Part shown: positions 45,275 to 57,129 of the stretch, piece after piece | How the letters are laid out: each line of letters starts with the position of its first letter | Position numbering within the stretch: the first letter of the stretch is position 1 | Source of the DNA: Parelaphostrongylus tenuis | Lineage: Eukaryota > Nematoda > Chromadorea > Rhabditida > Metastrongylidae | Reading direction: 5' to 3' | Length of the DNA: 64,000 nucleotides | NCBI GenBank assembly: GCA_019055375.1 | Contig: JAHQIW010006967.1 | Location: 1 to 64,000, forward strand | Translations under genes and position numbers: made by a program | The notes under the pieces: model-generated | The model's input: only the letters and a program-made list of their open reading frames with translations | Databases searched by the model: none | What the model was told of the DNA's origin: nothing

Positions 45275-46495
45275 TTGATTTGAAAAAAGGTAGACTGCGG
45301 TGAAAGTGGTGCTGTGTGATGCAGGTACTATTGTAGTCTTCTTCTTAAAGCAAGAGCCTTATGCGTTCAGAAATGGGTAAATTGGTAACAGATATGGCTG
45401 AAAGAAGTTCCGCGCATACATGAAATAAGGTGACTTCTTTTGTAGAGAAAGCGCAGCTACGGGGCGTATCGAAGACTACCTCGAAAATCCAGAAAGAGTC
45501 AATTGAGCCAACATCCAGTGATACGTTCTATGAAGGCGAGGTCTTATCATAGCAGCCAAACCTGGATGTGAAATCTGAGAATCCGTGTAAATGACGTTAC
45601 AAGACAACACTCGATTTAAAGAATCTTCTGTTGGGACTTGGTCAAGATTAGTCCTGATGGGTTCAAAAAAAAAATAAGACGAACAAAAAAAGTCTTATGT
45701 CCACTCTCTAAATACACATCAAGGCTAATGATAGTGAGTCCGCTTCCTTTAGTCCTTGACTACTAAATGCCATGCAAATTTCCAAGACAGCTTTATACTT
45801 TCTTTCTTACGACCTTTTTCGCTTTAATTCTTACTGAAAACGAGGCAGTTAGCAGCTCAAAAATGTCAGCCGCGCTGAACATCTAAAAAATAATTTCAAA
45901 GAAACTCATGAAATATACATGCGTTTTTTGATAGAATGAACGCCATTTGTAAAGAATTAAACTATATTTGAACAAGAGGAACACACCTTTCCAGGAACGA
46001 ACACGTTTCTAACAGTTAGTTAACATTAGTTAGTTTTTTTTGTTCATGTTTTTATAGCCGTTGATAGCTTGAAAATGCCTACTATTATGGTATGCTTTGT
46101 TTGTGATTCAACTTTCATACCACGTTTTCCTCACTTATAAAATATAAGGTTTTGCAGTCGTAGTCCCTTTTCGGATTTCATGTTGGAATTTTTGTTATTA
46201 TATAGTGATATTTTTGATTGGATTAGATAGAATAGTACTGAAGGGACACATGAAAACATGGTTTTAGTGAAAAGACCTACCAGCCTTTTTGAAAAAGTCT
46301 ACTAATCCCTACGAACTGAATGGAATGCAGTAGCATTGTGTGGATGTGTTAGTACTTTCTTTCCTTTTTCACTCAGCAAAGCTCTTTCATTAGACTGTTA
46401 GTAACTATTCAACAGCTCAAAAAGTAGAAAATTCAGCACAGCACCTTATTTATAAAAAAAGTTTTATGTTAAGCTTTACCAGCAAAAAAAGACGA
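45275..46495. other. No recognisable gene
   Basis: AT-rich spacer; nothing supportable. Confidence 0.4.
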
Positions 46496-46499
46496 CTTT

Positions 46500-46640
46500 G
46501 TGCTCAAGAACTTGTGTGACGCAGTGGTTAGAAGTGTCGAAGGTGTATCGTGCACGAAGTCACTGGTTCGATGTCGCAACCATAGCTCGACAAACTTTCC
46601 ATTTCTTCGGATCAGTAAATTTGTGGCGAACTTCTCTAGG
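46500..46640 (+). repeat. tRNA-like (SINE) element of another family
   Basis: GTGACGCAGTGGTTAGAAG resembles an A box and D arm, and TGGTTCGATGTCGC (near 46563-46576) a B box. The downstream part ('cggatcagtaaatttgtggc') does not match the tails of the other families. A similar head is at 52990. Confidence 0.5.
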
Positions 46641-47293
46641 AGCACAAATGGCTCTAATCAATATCTCTGTAGGCCACAGGAGTCATTGCAAAAGTTAAAT
46701 ATGCACATAATCACGTCAAACGAGTATGTAATTTTGAAACAAGTGCATGGAGCATCCCTCTAGGAATCTTCGACACCAGCTTTGAAACTCTGATTTTTTG
46801 CTCCAGGAATGCGCTGTTTCGCCTCCACCGCATACGTTTCCCAATCTCATATAATGGATTCTGAATTCTAAGTATACTTCAACGGCAAAAGAAATCTACA
46901 AGCAAAATTTTATTAGAAGGAATACCTATCTCTCAGAAATTTTTACCTTTCAAAAAGCCTTTCAAAAAGCTGCATACCTGGGAAGGTTGAGCCCTTTAGC
47001 GTTTTTTTCGCTTCGTTCAAAAGGTTTTGCAAACGTGGATCTAAAAAGCCCATTTTCTGCGTTTTCGTTACCAGAATTTTAAACATATTTTTTATGCCAA
47101 AAAATTTTGTTGAAAGCATTATTTAAGCATTCAACAACTTGCGTAAAACAATTTACTTTAAAAATCAGTACCTGTCTTTAGCCACTTGCTACAATTTCAT
47201 TGCACTATTCACAATATTTTGACAACATAGTACGTTTACTAGTATACAATAATGACACAATCAGCAATATTCGCGTAAGCTAAATAAATGAGA

Positions 47294-47680
47294 TCAACAA
47301 GAGCTGAGTATAGGGAGTTTATTGCAGAGTTGATGAACAGAATTATAACAATCTTGACAAAAAGGCGTTTTACAGTAAGCGTACCTAGTATTAATCTTAC
47401 GAGTATGATTTGCAGCATATGCAGAGCCTAAAACAGTGGTCATCCTTCTGTAGCACTCAGCACAGCGTTTACGAGGTTGCAATTGCTTTACTTGATCTAC
47501 TGAACTATCTTTGCCCTCACTTGCTAGATAATTCACGACACTTTTTTGAAAAGAATGCGCAAATGGAGTACAAATATTATTGATGTTGAAAACCCTCCAC
47601 CAAGAATATTCATACCCTTTTTCACAGCACTAGTCTATAGTCTTTTTCCAACCAGCTATCTTCTATTCGTCACAGATATC
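47294..47680 (-). pseudogene. piggyBac-like transposase C-terminus, relic
   Basis: The minus-strand frame contains EKGYEYSWWRVFNINNI, then NYLASEGKDSSVDQVKQL and a Cys-rich C-terminus (KRCAECYRR, RYAYCKTPFCQDCYNSVHQL) ending at 47294. The WW-R-V-F motif followed by a C-terminal zinc-binding CxxC...CxxC...H arrangement is typical of piggyBac transposases. An in-frame TAG precedes the WWR region and no DDD catalytic core was found upstream. Assignment rests on motif pattern alone. Confidence 0.5.
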
Positions 47681-47959
47681 TGCCTGCCCTTCAACCACTT
47701 CGTAATGATTGGTCAAAGGCAGTTCATGAAAGTTGGCCAATTCCTTGCATGTGAGAATTAGGTCGCTTTGAGCACCTGCTTGTCGTCATCAAAGGGTAGG
47801 GTTTTGGGTGAGTAGCCTTACCTGACCGACCCACTGTATTCTCTTTCAAGCTGTCATCAGTCTCATCACCCATCTCCCCTTCGGCATTGTTTGTGAGCAT
47901 GCTACCACGCAAGGTCTGTAAGTCTCCATCTACAAACATCCCTCTCATACAAAATATAA

Positions 47960-49760
47960 TTTTTCAGGTGTGCTTTGCCAAATAATTTATACCTAGCAAC
48001 TTCACAATATCTACAAGAACTTCATCATCTATCATACAGTTCTCTAACTGCCTATCATAATAACGATACAATAATCAACAAAATGCACTTCAGTTTTTTG
48101 AAATATCATTGATCAGCATAACTTTTAACAAATGTGAAGTAATCACGTTCCGTGAATCGCACACAAATACCAATCCACCACATGATTCAATTCTGATACG
48201 TCAGCCATAATAATCCAATGCACTGTTAGAGTATTTCCCTTCAACTGTACGTGACTAACCGCTTTATATAAGAATTATGAATATTTCGGAATCAGTTATA
48301 CTGGAAAACAAACTATTTAAAAGATAAATTACTCACATGGCTAGGAAGGAATGATATCCATGGGAAGCAGGTGGCGTATCAGGTCCCTTATTTAGTTATG
48401 GGAAGCTACAAACGGCTAATGATGGTTCTATTAAAGTTATTTGGAAGGATTGGAACCTGATAAAGTACGATAATTTGTCTTGAGACCACTCAACTAAACA
48501 GGAATGCATAGAACATTGAATCAGAGCCCTTGTCCACTGACAAACGCTGTCATGAGAAATGGTGTTCATAGTGTCATATAAGATGATGAAAACACTGGTG
48601 ACTCTTAAGGATTGGAATAAAGCAATTTCTGTGTTCTATAAAGGTCCCGGTTGCTGAAATACACTGATAACGGAAAATTGGGGAGAGTCAGTGGCATTGC
48701 ATGCAGTGTGCAACACCATTTTTGGCAAACTCCATTCTCTTACAACTTACTGTCACAATGAAAATTTTGAGGTATAAGTCATGAGATTCCACAAAATTAG
48801 GACATTAAGCTCGTAATATTTGATTCCGAAATACAAACAGGTATACGACTATCATGACGACACTATACTGATTACTGACTATTGACGGCTATTCGTAGCA
48901 GAGAATAGAGGTGATTGATCTCGATTTAGGTTTTCAATGATAAACGTGGGTGAAATGTGGATAAATGTGAGCAAGAAAGCATGAAATCGTTCCATAAGAG
49001 TCCGAAATATGATTGTCACATAAGTATCTAGGTTCCCCTTCCAAAAATATGCTGTTTGGAAAAAAAGCATTGGCAGGATTTCCAGGTTACGGCGATAAAG
49101 CGATATTCATATAGAGCATAAGTGGGTTTATAAAAAGTTTTCACTTATAAGACAGAACACAAGGTTTCTTTTGCAGCTATATAGAAGCTTCAACCTCTTA
49201 AGTCTACTAATTTTGAAAAATTTCTCCGAAATGTCGCTGAAATCGTGTTGCATTACGGCGTGCATTACCACTTTTGATCAACATTTCGTTGTTTCATGAT
49301 TGTTTTGATATGTTCCAACCAAATATATCAATTATCTCAGTATCAGTATCAAGTATCTTATTTAAGTCTCTTTTATCGTATTTTTTTTGTTACTCATATT
49401 AAACTCTCTTCAGTGATGATAAGATTCTAAATTTCATCGGAAACTTGCCACAATGTCATCGTCACGAGCTTCGCTCGCCGCGCGCCACGCACAAAATCAA
49501 CCTGGTTCCCACCGCGTTAATTATCAATGTCAATCAACATTTACCGGCGTTGCAAAGAATCTTGCTTGTTACACTCAATAAATCATGCGCTCTAAGACGG
49601 TAAACATCAAATCTCAAAATAATCAGTTCTCACTTCATTATTGTCTACAGTATCTTACATCGTTTCGACCCAAATTATACAACTTGTCGACGCTATAACG
49701 CCTAAGAACACATATCCGATGAGCACTAGTGGTACAAAGGATATGAAGATATGATTCCCT
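47960..49760. other. No recognisable gene
   Basis: Short frames only. No terminal repeats or SINE heads were recognised. Confidence 0.4.
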
Positions 49761-49764
49761 TCTA

Positions 49765-49950
49765 AAGCGCACGCTTTTTCAGCAAGACAGTGCCAAAAGT
49801 AACACCCCAAAGGAGACTAAGAGAAAGTCTGATGAAGTGGAAGAAATCAAGGTCTTGCTGCACTCATCCTACCAGATGACGCGCCTTCCGATTTCCGCCA
49901 CTATGGAACATTTCCTGCGTGGACGCGGGTTGTGTGAAACAACTCAGTAC
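49765..49950 (+). mobile_element. Mariner transposase fragment, relic
   Basis: The frame LFQQDSAKSNTPKETKRKSD contains the mariner block around the second catalytic Asp (QQD-A). It is followed by EEIKVLLHSSY and, after a frameshift, APSDFRHYG, which is the third catalytic Asp region. The spacing and order match the C-terminal half of mariner transposases. Termini were not found. Confidence 0.65.
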
Positions 49951-50234
49951 ATACTTAATTTCTAAAACGGTCTTCTTACTGCGCTACAGCAGTGAAAAAA
50001 AATTCAATTTCACACTCGGCTCGCATTGCCGTGCATCTCGAAACACACTGGCCTAGGAGTACGAAACGTTAGCCTCTTTTCGCTCATCGAACATTTGAAT
50101 ACTTTTTCAGAATCCACATTTAGCTTCAGAATCACCAACATTTCTGCTATCGCTGAACTACTGGAAATTCACCAAAAGACTATCTGCAAAACACTAGCCG
50201 AGCAAAAAAATGCGTGCCAGTGTCCAAAGTAATC

Positions 50235-51425
50235 TTATTTTCGTTACTACATTACTTCAAGGTTTTTCTTAAAAAACAGCAGAAAACTATAATGTCGAAG
50301 TCGTTGAGATTTTGGTTACTAACGGTCTGAAAATAGAGGAAAAGGCTTCGTACTTGAAAATTTGAAAAACAGATTGAGATAGAAGAGTTGTAACTAAGCA
50401 CTACACGAGTGTTCTAGAAAGACAATCTGGCCAAACTATCAGTATGTTTATACAGGATGATGACATGAACAGTTACTAACCTTCTCGATGCCATTCGTAA
50501 CTACTTCACACAGCTCCCCATCCAAACTCTAAATTGAAAGAGGTTTATATCACTCATCGAAGGAAGTGTTCGTAGAAAAAGAAATGAGATAAGATGGGAA
50601 CAATCTGATGAACTCACTTCTCCAAACGTCTATCTTTTCGAGGACGTCCTCGCTTTGTTTTTCACCAACATCTACCACCGGTCTTCCTTTTTTCCAATGA
50701 CTGCCCTTGGGTAGCCATCGTAGACGAAGCAACATATGGTGATGACGTCGTAGGCATGTTTACCGCTGACGCTGGCTAGACCAAAAAATTGTGGACAACA
50801 GAAAAGACTTTCTTCAATTTGACTTGCGGTTCGAAGTGTAGCCTTGGGAAACCGACAAATTCGCGGCTTTTTCGACTTCTTGAATTGTTTTTCCTTCGAT
50901 TGTCAATACCATGATGAAATTCATCTAAAGCAGATGATAAATTTTTCCAAGGCCGACGACTATTTCTTCGTCTCGGCAACCCGACCTCCTATCAAAGAAC
51001 AAGCTGAGGTTAACAGACAGTAAATTTCATGAAAAAAACGTGCCACTCAGCTCAAGTTCAGTATGGCATTGACAATCAAAGGAAAGACGAGGCTGAAAAA
51101 TTTTTCGAAACAAAGAAAACTTATAGCGCAGAATGGCATATCATTTATAAACTCTACCAAGGCAAGATCACCGAAAAACCAGGATTTGAAACAGAAAGAT
51201 ATCCTGCTAGCAATATAAAAACTTCCCAAATGTCCGTATATTAGGATAACTAAGAAAAAACGTGTTTACTCAAAATCCATAGCCTCAACCATCCTCTGGT
51301 TTCACATCCAGTATTACTTTTTTGGAATATGAGATACAACGGAAAAATGAAAGCATATCGCAACTTTCGAGAGTTGAACACATGTTGAAGAAGTTTCTAA
51401 ACAATTCTATCCTTTACAACATATT
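50235..51425. other. No firm gene; weak inverted repeat
   Basis: A pair of inverted segments, 'ttccttcgattgtcaatacc' near 50893-50912 and 'ggcattgacaatcaaaggaa' near 51064-51083, may be the ends of a small unclassified element. The open frame at 50735-50550 (minus) is protein-like but has no convincing splice sites. Confidence 0.3.
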
Positions 51426-51429
51426 CAAT

Positions 51430-51520
51430 TATACTGAGTGACGTGCAAAACTTCGCACCTCGGCGGAGTTGAACGCGTGTTCCTAACCTTCCGCCGGCAC
51501 GTACTGGCCACTGAATTTTT
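51430..51520 (-). repeat. tRNA-derived SINE, left member of a third head-to-head pair
   Basis: On the minus strand: 'agtacgtgccggcggaaggt', a degenerate B box GCGTTCAACTCCGCC, then 'gaagttttgcacgtcactca'. It points away from the copy at 51605-51730. Confidence 0.6.
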
Positions 51521-51604
51521 CGGGCTCTGCTTTTCTGTCACCCTCTCTGTGACACGATGTGTCGATTTAGGCTTTTTTATTGCACCGCAGAGTGATAGGA
51601 GAAC

Positions 51605-51730
51605 ACGAGTCCCGGTAGTGCTTGGACAGCACTCGCCATGGAAAAGGTGATGCACGGGTTCAATTTTTGGTGAGGTTCCAAGTTTTGCATCAAACCCGAG
51701 ATTATTCGATATACTGTTACAACGTCATAG
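51605..51730 (+). repeat. tRNA-derived SINE, right member of a third head-to-head pair
   Basis: 'cccggtagtgcttggacagc' is followed by a degenerate B box GGGTTCAATTTTTGG, then 'caagttttgcatcaaacccg', 'attattcgatatactg' and 'ttacaacgtcat'. It is a first-family tail. Confidence 0.6.
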
Positions 51731-51895
51731 CACTGCTAAAAAAAGTGATTAGATAGAGAATTTTGGCTGATCACTGTCTTACTTTGCTGTTATTCTAATT
51801 ATGAGGATTATCCTTATCTCTCCAGCTCGTCTGAAATAAAAATTCAAGCAATTCTTGAATTTCGCATAGATGTGGGCTGTACTTGACTTCACCTG

Positions 51896-52618
51896 TATCA
51901 CCTGTCGTCCCGTTGATCGTCGAGTGACTCGAGCGGGTACCAGCAACTCTTCCATTTTTCCCTATCGCGTGCAAGAGTAGCCCAGTGGGGTCCTCCTTGC
52001 TTTAGGATTCGCTGAGCATCATATCTTTCTTCCATCGCCTTCTTGAAGAAATCGGACCAACGGGTCAGTGGTTTTCCTTTAGAGCGCTTGACGTCCCGAG
52101 GAATCCAGTCGGTAACGGCTCTCGTCCATCGGTTGTCGTTGAAGCGCATCACGTATCCGGCACACCTTATTTTCGAAATCTTGGCGTGTAGAAGGGCGTC
52201 TCTGATTATCGATCGTTGACGTAGGTCGGAACTTCGAATCCTTTCTCTCATTTGCGAGATAGGGGATACTCCTAGCATCGACCCTTCGGCCGTGCGTTCG
52301 ATATCAGCAAATGATCTTTCCATCCTGCTTACGTAGCGAGCAGGTTTCTGCTGCATACGTCAGGGCAGGGATAATTGTCGAGTCGAAAAGGTGGGCACGA
52401 AGTCGGATGTTCTTTGTCCTTTTCACTACATCTTCGATGCTCTGAAACGTTCCCCAAGCCCCTCGCTTCCTCCTGCTCAACTCTGGAGCTAGGTCGTTCA
52501 TCATGTTAATTTCACGACCTAGATAGACGTAACTAGAGCATTCGAAGATTTTCGTTCCGTTGAGCGTGAATGGGGCATCAGACCATCCGTTCCTCATGAA
52601 CCTTGTTTTCGTTAGATT
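51896..52618 (-). mobile_element. RTE-type LINE copy C, 5'-truncated 3' part
   Basis: On the minus strand the copy starts inside the RT region (FMRNGW-like at about 52600) and runs through SSYVYLGREINMMNDLAPEL, LTYAAETCSL, VMRFNDNRWTRAV and WSDFFKKAMEERYDAQ to the 3' end ('gacaggtgatacaggtgaag' near 51885-51905). Frame breaks lie around 52310-52350. It is better preserved over its C-terminal 150 codons than the other copies. No target duplication could be identified. Confidence 0.85.
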
Positions 52619-52984
52619 TCGGCAAAAGCGGAGAATTTAGCACATATAATACGGACGCTGGTATCGTCATGGAGACACTGGTATCATTTGGACAGATAGG
52701 AATACCAGGTGACGAGGAGCCACCACTTGGAGGCGAAGAGGAAACAGGAGAAGTACGAGGACTGCAAACTGGACATGCACCGCTAGTCATAGTGGCTAAC
52801 GATGGAAGGGCGGCCTGGATAAGGAAAAAGTTTTTTGAAGTGAAACCTTAACTCTAAATTAGTGAAGAAATTACAATATAGCTCTTTTGCTAACTTTCTC
52901 ACAAATTGACTGAAAAAATAACAACAAAAGTCACATGAATAAGTTAAGTGCCAATCTCTAAATCCACATTTTACGATTACACAA

Positions 52985-53230
52985 AAAGCCTGCTGGTGCA
53001 GTGGTTAGAGGCGTTCTATGGCACGCATATGGTCGAGCAGTCGAAGAATAATGACTCGATTCTGCATTCATGGCTCACTAAGCCTTCCATCTCGCCTATT
53101 TCGGTGAACCAGTGCCAAGCCTATCCAGAGGGATAGCAGTGCTGATTCAATACCCCGATAGGCCATTGTGAGCCACAGTAAAGGCCACATATGCATTCGT
53201 TCACCTACCACGATAATAAATGGAATGGAA
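52985..53230 (+). repeat. tRNA-like SINE, possible family shared with 46.5 kb
   Basis: TGCTGGTGCAGTGGTTAGAGG gives an A-box-like head and GACTCGATTCTGC a weak B box about 55 nt later. The tail includes 'gagggatagcagtgctgatt' and 'aggccattgtgagccaca'. The copy at 46500 has a comparable 'ctctgtaggccacagg'. Confidence 0.45.
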
Positions 53231-53439
53231 TGCACGGCTTTACCCAGCGGACTGATCACCGCTAATAGTTTCTGCGATTGCACGTGATAATTGGCTTTGA
53301 AATGTGATTAGTCTGATGATCTCCCGTTTCGTAAAGTTTAGGAGATTGCACTTCATATGCCAAATTCGTAACAATATCCTACACGTTTGAGGCTGTATAC
53401 CAATTACGAAACTATTTTTAGGAAAAGAGTGCTGTGTAT

Positions 53440-53680
53440 GGAGACCCTTCCCGGCCTATCGCCCTGAGGACCAAGCCTCACCTTTCGTGTTGTGCCACTT
53501 GACGTCAAATTTTACCCAGCTATTGTAATGGCGGACTCGCGTCACTCGGAAATGCAGACGCATCTTGTGTGACGGCGACTGCTCGACACAGCCTGCCTAT
53601 CAGCGCTGGTCCTCGTAGGGCTATAACAGCCCCCACCATTCCCCCTCTCCGGGTCGAGGAGTTGCTACCAGACTTATTTT
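53440..53680. other. GC-rich segment of unknown nature
   Basis: A block markedly richer in G+C than its flanks, with no long open frame, no splice signals and no recognised promoter boxes. It may be a repeat-family member; no second copy was found in this window. Confidence 0.35.
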
Positions 53681-53689
53681 AGATCAACT

Positions 53690-54780
53690 TACCTTCTACT
53701 ATTTCAAAAAAAGGTTGTAAATTATCTGCCCGGCGACCAGCCCATGTGCTTCAAACATAAGCGATCTTCAAGCAATAACAAAATTCCAACTCAAATTCGC
53801 AAACTTTTATGGAGTGCGGATTATGGAAAATAAATTGACCGGAGGAAATACTACGATCTTTGCAATCCGTAATATTGGATCTCCTGAAGAAGGCTTCCGT
53901 ACCTGCAGGCTCAGCACCTATTGACGCGCAAGCGAACTATCATAATCGCGTCCCGTATAACCAGGAATAACTACGTCTTTAAATATAACAGCTAACAAAT
54001 GAATATGCTGATTTACCATCGTCACTAGCCCTTGAATACAGAAATCACAGTACGAGTCTTATAAATGCTAATGTACAAAACAAGAGTTAAGGGAAGGAAC
54101 TAAGCCTAAGATCAAAGCTAAGACGAAATTAGCACTAAATACTTAGGAGTGGCTTAAAAAAAGTTAGGATACTGAACTTTATAATTGGATACCATATGGA
54201 TTTGGCTATAATTAACTCTTAAATAATTTTGAACCTTGAAACTGTTACATCACTAATAACTAACCCGAATATCAATCGTAACCTCGTATTTCGAGGTTTG
54301 TAAAACAGGATATACAGGATGATGCCGCAAACTCCTAGTCTTAAAAATTCACAAGAAAAATTAGTCTTGCCACAAACGTGTAAGACATCTGTAGTTCAGA
54401 CTTCCATATAAATATAAGTTTCTGCTAATTCTTTAGGAAACTGTTTACCAAGTAATAAAGATAACCAGCATATAAATCAGTGTAAGCGTTTGAGAAGTGA
54501 TTAACTGGGCTTCATGAGCAGCAGCCTAAGCATACCGTAAGAGGTAGTAAGCTCATCTAGGGCTAAATTGTGCAGGGTTTTAAGAAGATAAACCTAGAAA
54601 AAATATGTCAGCAAAATGTTTCATTGCTCTAGCAATGGCAACTGGTACAGAGGCCACTATCTGGCCAATTTCTTAACCAGGCTGCATCACTTTCTTGATT
54701 CGGATCTTGTTATAAGTACATTAAATCGTTGTAGACAACCTGAATGAACACCTAGGAAATGTAAATATCTGCTTAAATTA
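53690..54780. other. No recognisable gene
   Basis: AT-rich spacer, nothing supportable. Confidence 0.4.
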
Positions 54781-54784
54781 ATAA

Positions 54785-54905
54785 TATTGAGTGATATGCG
54801 AAACTTTGGACCGCAGTATGGAGTTGATTTGTGCCTAGCCCTTTAAATGGCGAGTAATGACTAGCACGCGTCATAGCAAATAGTGAAACACACGTCCGAT
54901 TTCCG
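54785..54905 (-). repeat. tRNA-derived SINE, degenerate
   Basis: The plus-strand left end 'attgagtgatatgcgaaact' is the complement of the first-family tail, followed by a decayed B box and 'ctagcacgcgtc', the complement of the A-box side. Confidence 0.5.
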
Positions 54906-55169
54906 CTCAAAGTCGAAAGTTTTGTATATCACTCAAAAGTATTGGATATGGAGTTGCAACACTACGTCATTACAAAATAAACTATCAAGTAGTGAGTTTC
55001 TGTCTGGTCAAAGAGAAAATATCGCACTGAAAAGTTTAACTAAATCCGATAGAGCAAACAAAGGTGAAAATTAATTTCAAAAAATTTAGAATGTCGGTTC
55101 TTCGACGTTTAGTAGCACAGAACTGTAAACCGGTCCTTTTCGTTTGACAAGATGTTTTTATAAAAGCGA

Positions 55170-55480
55170 TAGCAATTGTTGCAAAGCTTGAATCTCTGGC
55201 TAGCGCTGTACGCTTCTGGCTTCCTGAAAAGACCCTTTTATTACAAAGTAAAATTAAGTTATCACATGGGCAGCACAATTCAACTGATTCTTCGGTGGAA
55301 GCTTGAAAATTACATGAACATGCGAAGAAAATTTCTCAGTCTCGCGTCTTATGACGAGTTTATTTCAAGGCGGAAAAGAAAATTTCGATTATGTAGCAGA
55401 AATAGCACTTTACAAGTGCAAAACATCGGTGTATGCGAATCAATTTCATCTTCCGTTCTGTACTACAAAAAAAAAGGTGT
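55170..55480. repeat. MITE-like copy paired with 24975-25260
   Basis: 'aagcttgaatctctggctag', 'gaaaagacccttttattac', 'ggcagcacaattcaa' and 'cacttt-caagtgcaa' match the stretch at 24975-25240 with substitutions. The open frames here (for example 55176-55535) arise from the repeat and are not genes. Confidence 0.6.
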
Positions 55481-55559
55481 TTCCAGAAAACAAGCCCAGC
55501 GGGAGTCTTCAAAACTCACGCCATCGAATGCTTAGTGACAGTTTAAACTAGTTTAATCA

Positions 55560-55796
55560 AGGATATTAGGTTGTCAAGGTCGCCGGATCTCAGTCCAGTA
55601 GAGTACTCCGTGTGTTTTATACTGGGAGAAAATGTCTCGGCTACTTGATGCACTGGCTTAGGAGCGCTCAAAACGGCCTTTACACGACCTTGGGACAGTA
55701 TCACGGTGGAAACGTGTGAGAGCATTGTTGTAAATAGTCGCATACGGCTTCATAAATGTATGGAGCTTGGAAGAGACAACTTTGAAAATTTGTTAT
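55560..55796 (+). mobile_element. Tc1-like transposase C-terminus, relic
   Basis: The plus-strand frame reads SRSPDLSPVEYSVCFIL, matching the SPDLNPIE block that holds the last catalytic acidic residue of Tc1 transposases, here Glu of PVE. After one in-frame TGA it continues LKTAFTRPWDSITVETCESI and RIRLHKCMELGRDNFENLL to a stop at about 55796. This corresponds to the C-terminal 70 or so residues. The first two catalytic Asp regions were not found, and no inverted termini are obvious. Confidence 0.7.
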
Positions 55797-56566
55797 AAGC
55801 CTTTTCATTCATTGCTATAACAGTTGACCACAATTATAAAGGTAATTATTCTTAATTGTACAAATTTATTTGTCCCTACAGTATTTTTCCACTGTTAACA
55901 TACGTAAAAATCATGAAAACTTTTTATGCACTCTCTAGACAATGAAGTCATACATAGAAGCCCAAAAACACTCTCATCGTAGTTCATGAGTACGACAAAT
56001 CAAATGTAGTTCTTGACAACATTTGGATCAAATTAACTCCACTATCACAATAACGTTACAATCTCAATTTCAGGTTGGATATAGAAAAAGGAGAGAGGGT
56101 ATGTCTTCCAATTTTATGAAAATAAAATCACGAAAACTTTCATGTTGTCACGTTTAGTAATGATTATTTTGTCTTATTTGTACATAAATTCCGAGTTACC
56201 TCCATGCGGACGCTGTGAATGGCTCCTGCAATATCAAGGAGCTTAAAAAGACGAAGAGCCCTGATCACGTTCTCCAAGCTAGTAAAAACGAACATGTCTT
56301 ATTTTGTTCATTCAAGTCCTTCAGGAGGCATCAAACTAAGCTTCCTTCAGATGATTTTATTGCATTCAGAGGTCGCTTAACACAGTGTTTTTTTGCGCCT
56401 CAGAAAAGGGCCCTTCATTCACACGTTTCTACCTTTCCAAAGTACGAAATTACGTAATCCTAATAATCAAAGACTGTTGGCGAAAAATCAATAAATGAGG
56501 ATGGAGGCGTGCCCGAATGTGAAGACCGCGCCGCAAACGCGCGTGCGGCCTTTGTGGAAATGTTAG

Positions 56567-57125
56567 AGTCCGTGTAAGTTATTAGCGGACGCCCAGCTGC
56601 ACCAACTCCTTATATGGGTGCTCTCGAGTGAGGTTCTCATTCAGGAGTGCCCCTCACTAGAGGAGAACATCCGTTACGTCTCGGATAAGGCGATTCGGCT
56701 CACACCACTCGGCATTTGCGACAAAGGGTTGCAGAGGTTTGTACTCATTTTCTTTTACAAAATTGGAAACCCTGTTTAAAAGTAATTATTTCTGACGTTT
56801 CTAGTTACCCATTTTTTTATATGTGTATGTCTTTGCTTATTTCATTGATCCACCTTCACAATGTTCTTTTTTTTTCAATGTACTGATCCATTACTATAGT
56901 AATCAGTTCGTTTTTTTTTTGTTCCTCTTGAACGTCGTAGATTACTGGTCAAGCGACCCTTCTTGAAATCTCGAGGATAACCAGGCTTGGGTAATCCATG
57001 AGGCGTTAATTGTTGACTGCCAGATCATAGGAAACGGAGTGGTGGAGCTCGATTCTGCGCGCACCCTGACGAGCATCACAACCGCTCGTATGCGGCGCTC
57101 CCTTCCCATTTTTTCTCACATCTAA
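56567..57125 (+). CDS. Two or more exon-like frames, unknown product
   Basis: Exon-like frame 56567-56736 reads DAQLHQLLIWVLSSEVLIQE, then SLEENIRYVSDKAIRLTPLG, ending at donor CAGAG|GTTTGT in phase 2. A 204-bp gap with a T-rich tract leads to an acceptor CGTCGTAG at 56940. The next exon in phase gives LLVKRPFLKSRG and a stop at 56980. One base out of that frame, 56976-57125 is open and strikingly protein-like (NQAWVIHEALIVDCQIIGNG), which suggests a frameshift or another acceptor. The composition is much more gene-like than the surroundings. Family not recognised. Confidence 0.42.
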
Positions 57126-57129
57126 TTCT

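Noticed and set aside
49830..49850. CTGATGAAGTGGAAGAAA as another hammerhead core
   Set aside because: The stem II strands cannot pair and there is no stem I or III; it lies in the mariner transposase relic.
50550..50760. Minus-strand exon (GKRP-like, basic)
   Set aside because: The frame is protein-like, but I found no supporting acceptor or donor and a competing frame reads equally far over part of it.
53440..53680. rRNA or snRNA gene
   Set aside because: GC-rich, but no sequence resembling conserved rRNA or snRNA motifs was recognised.
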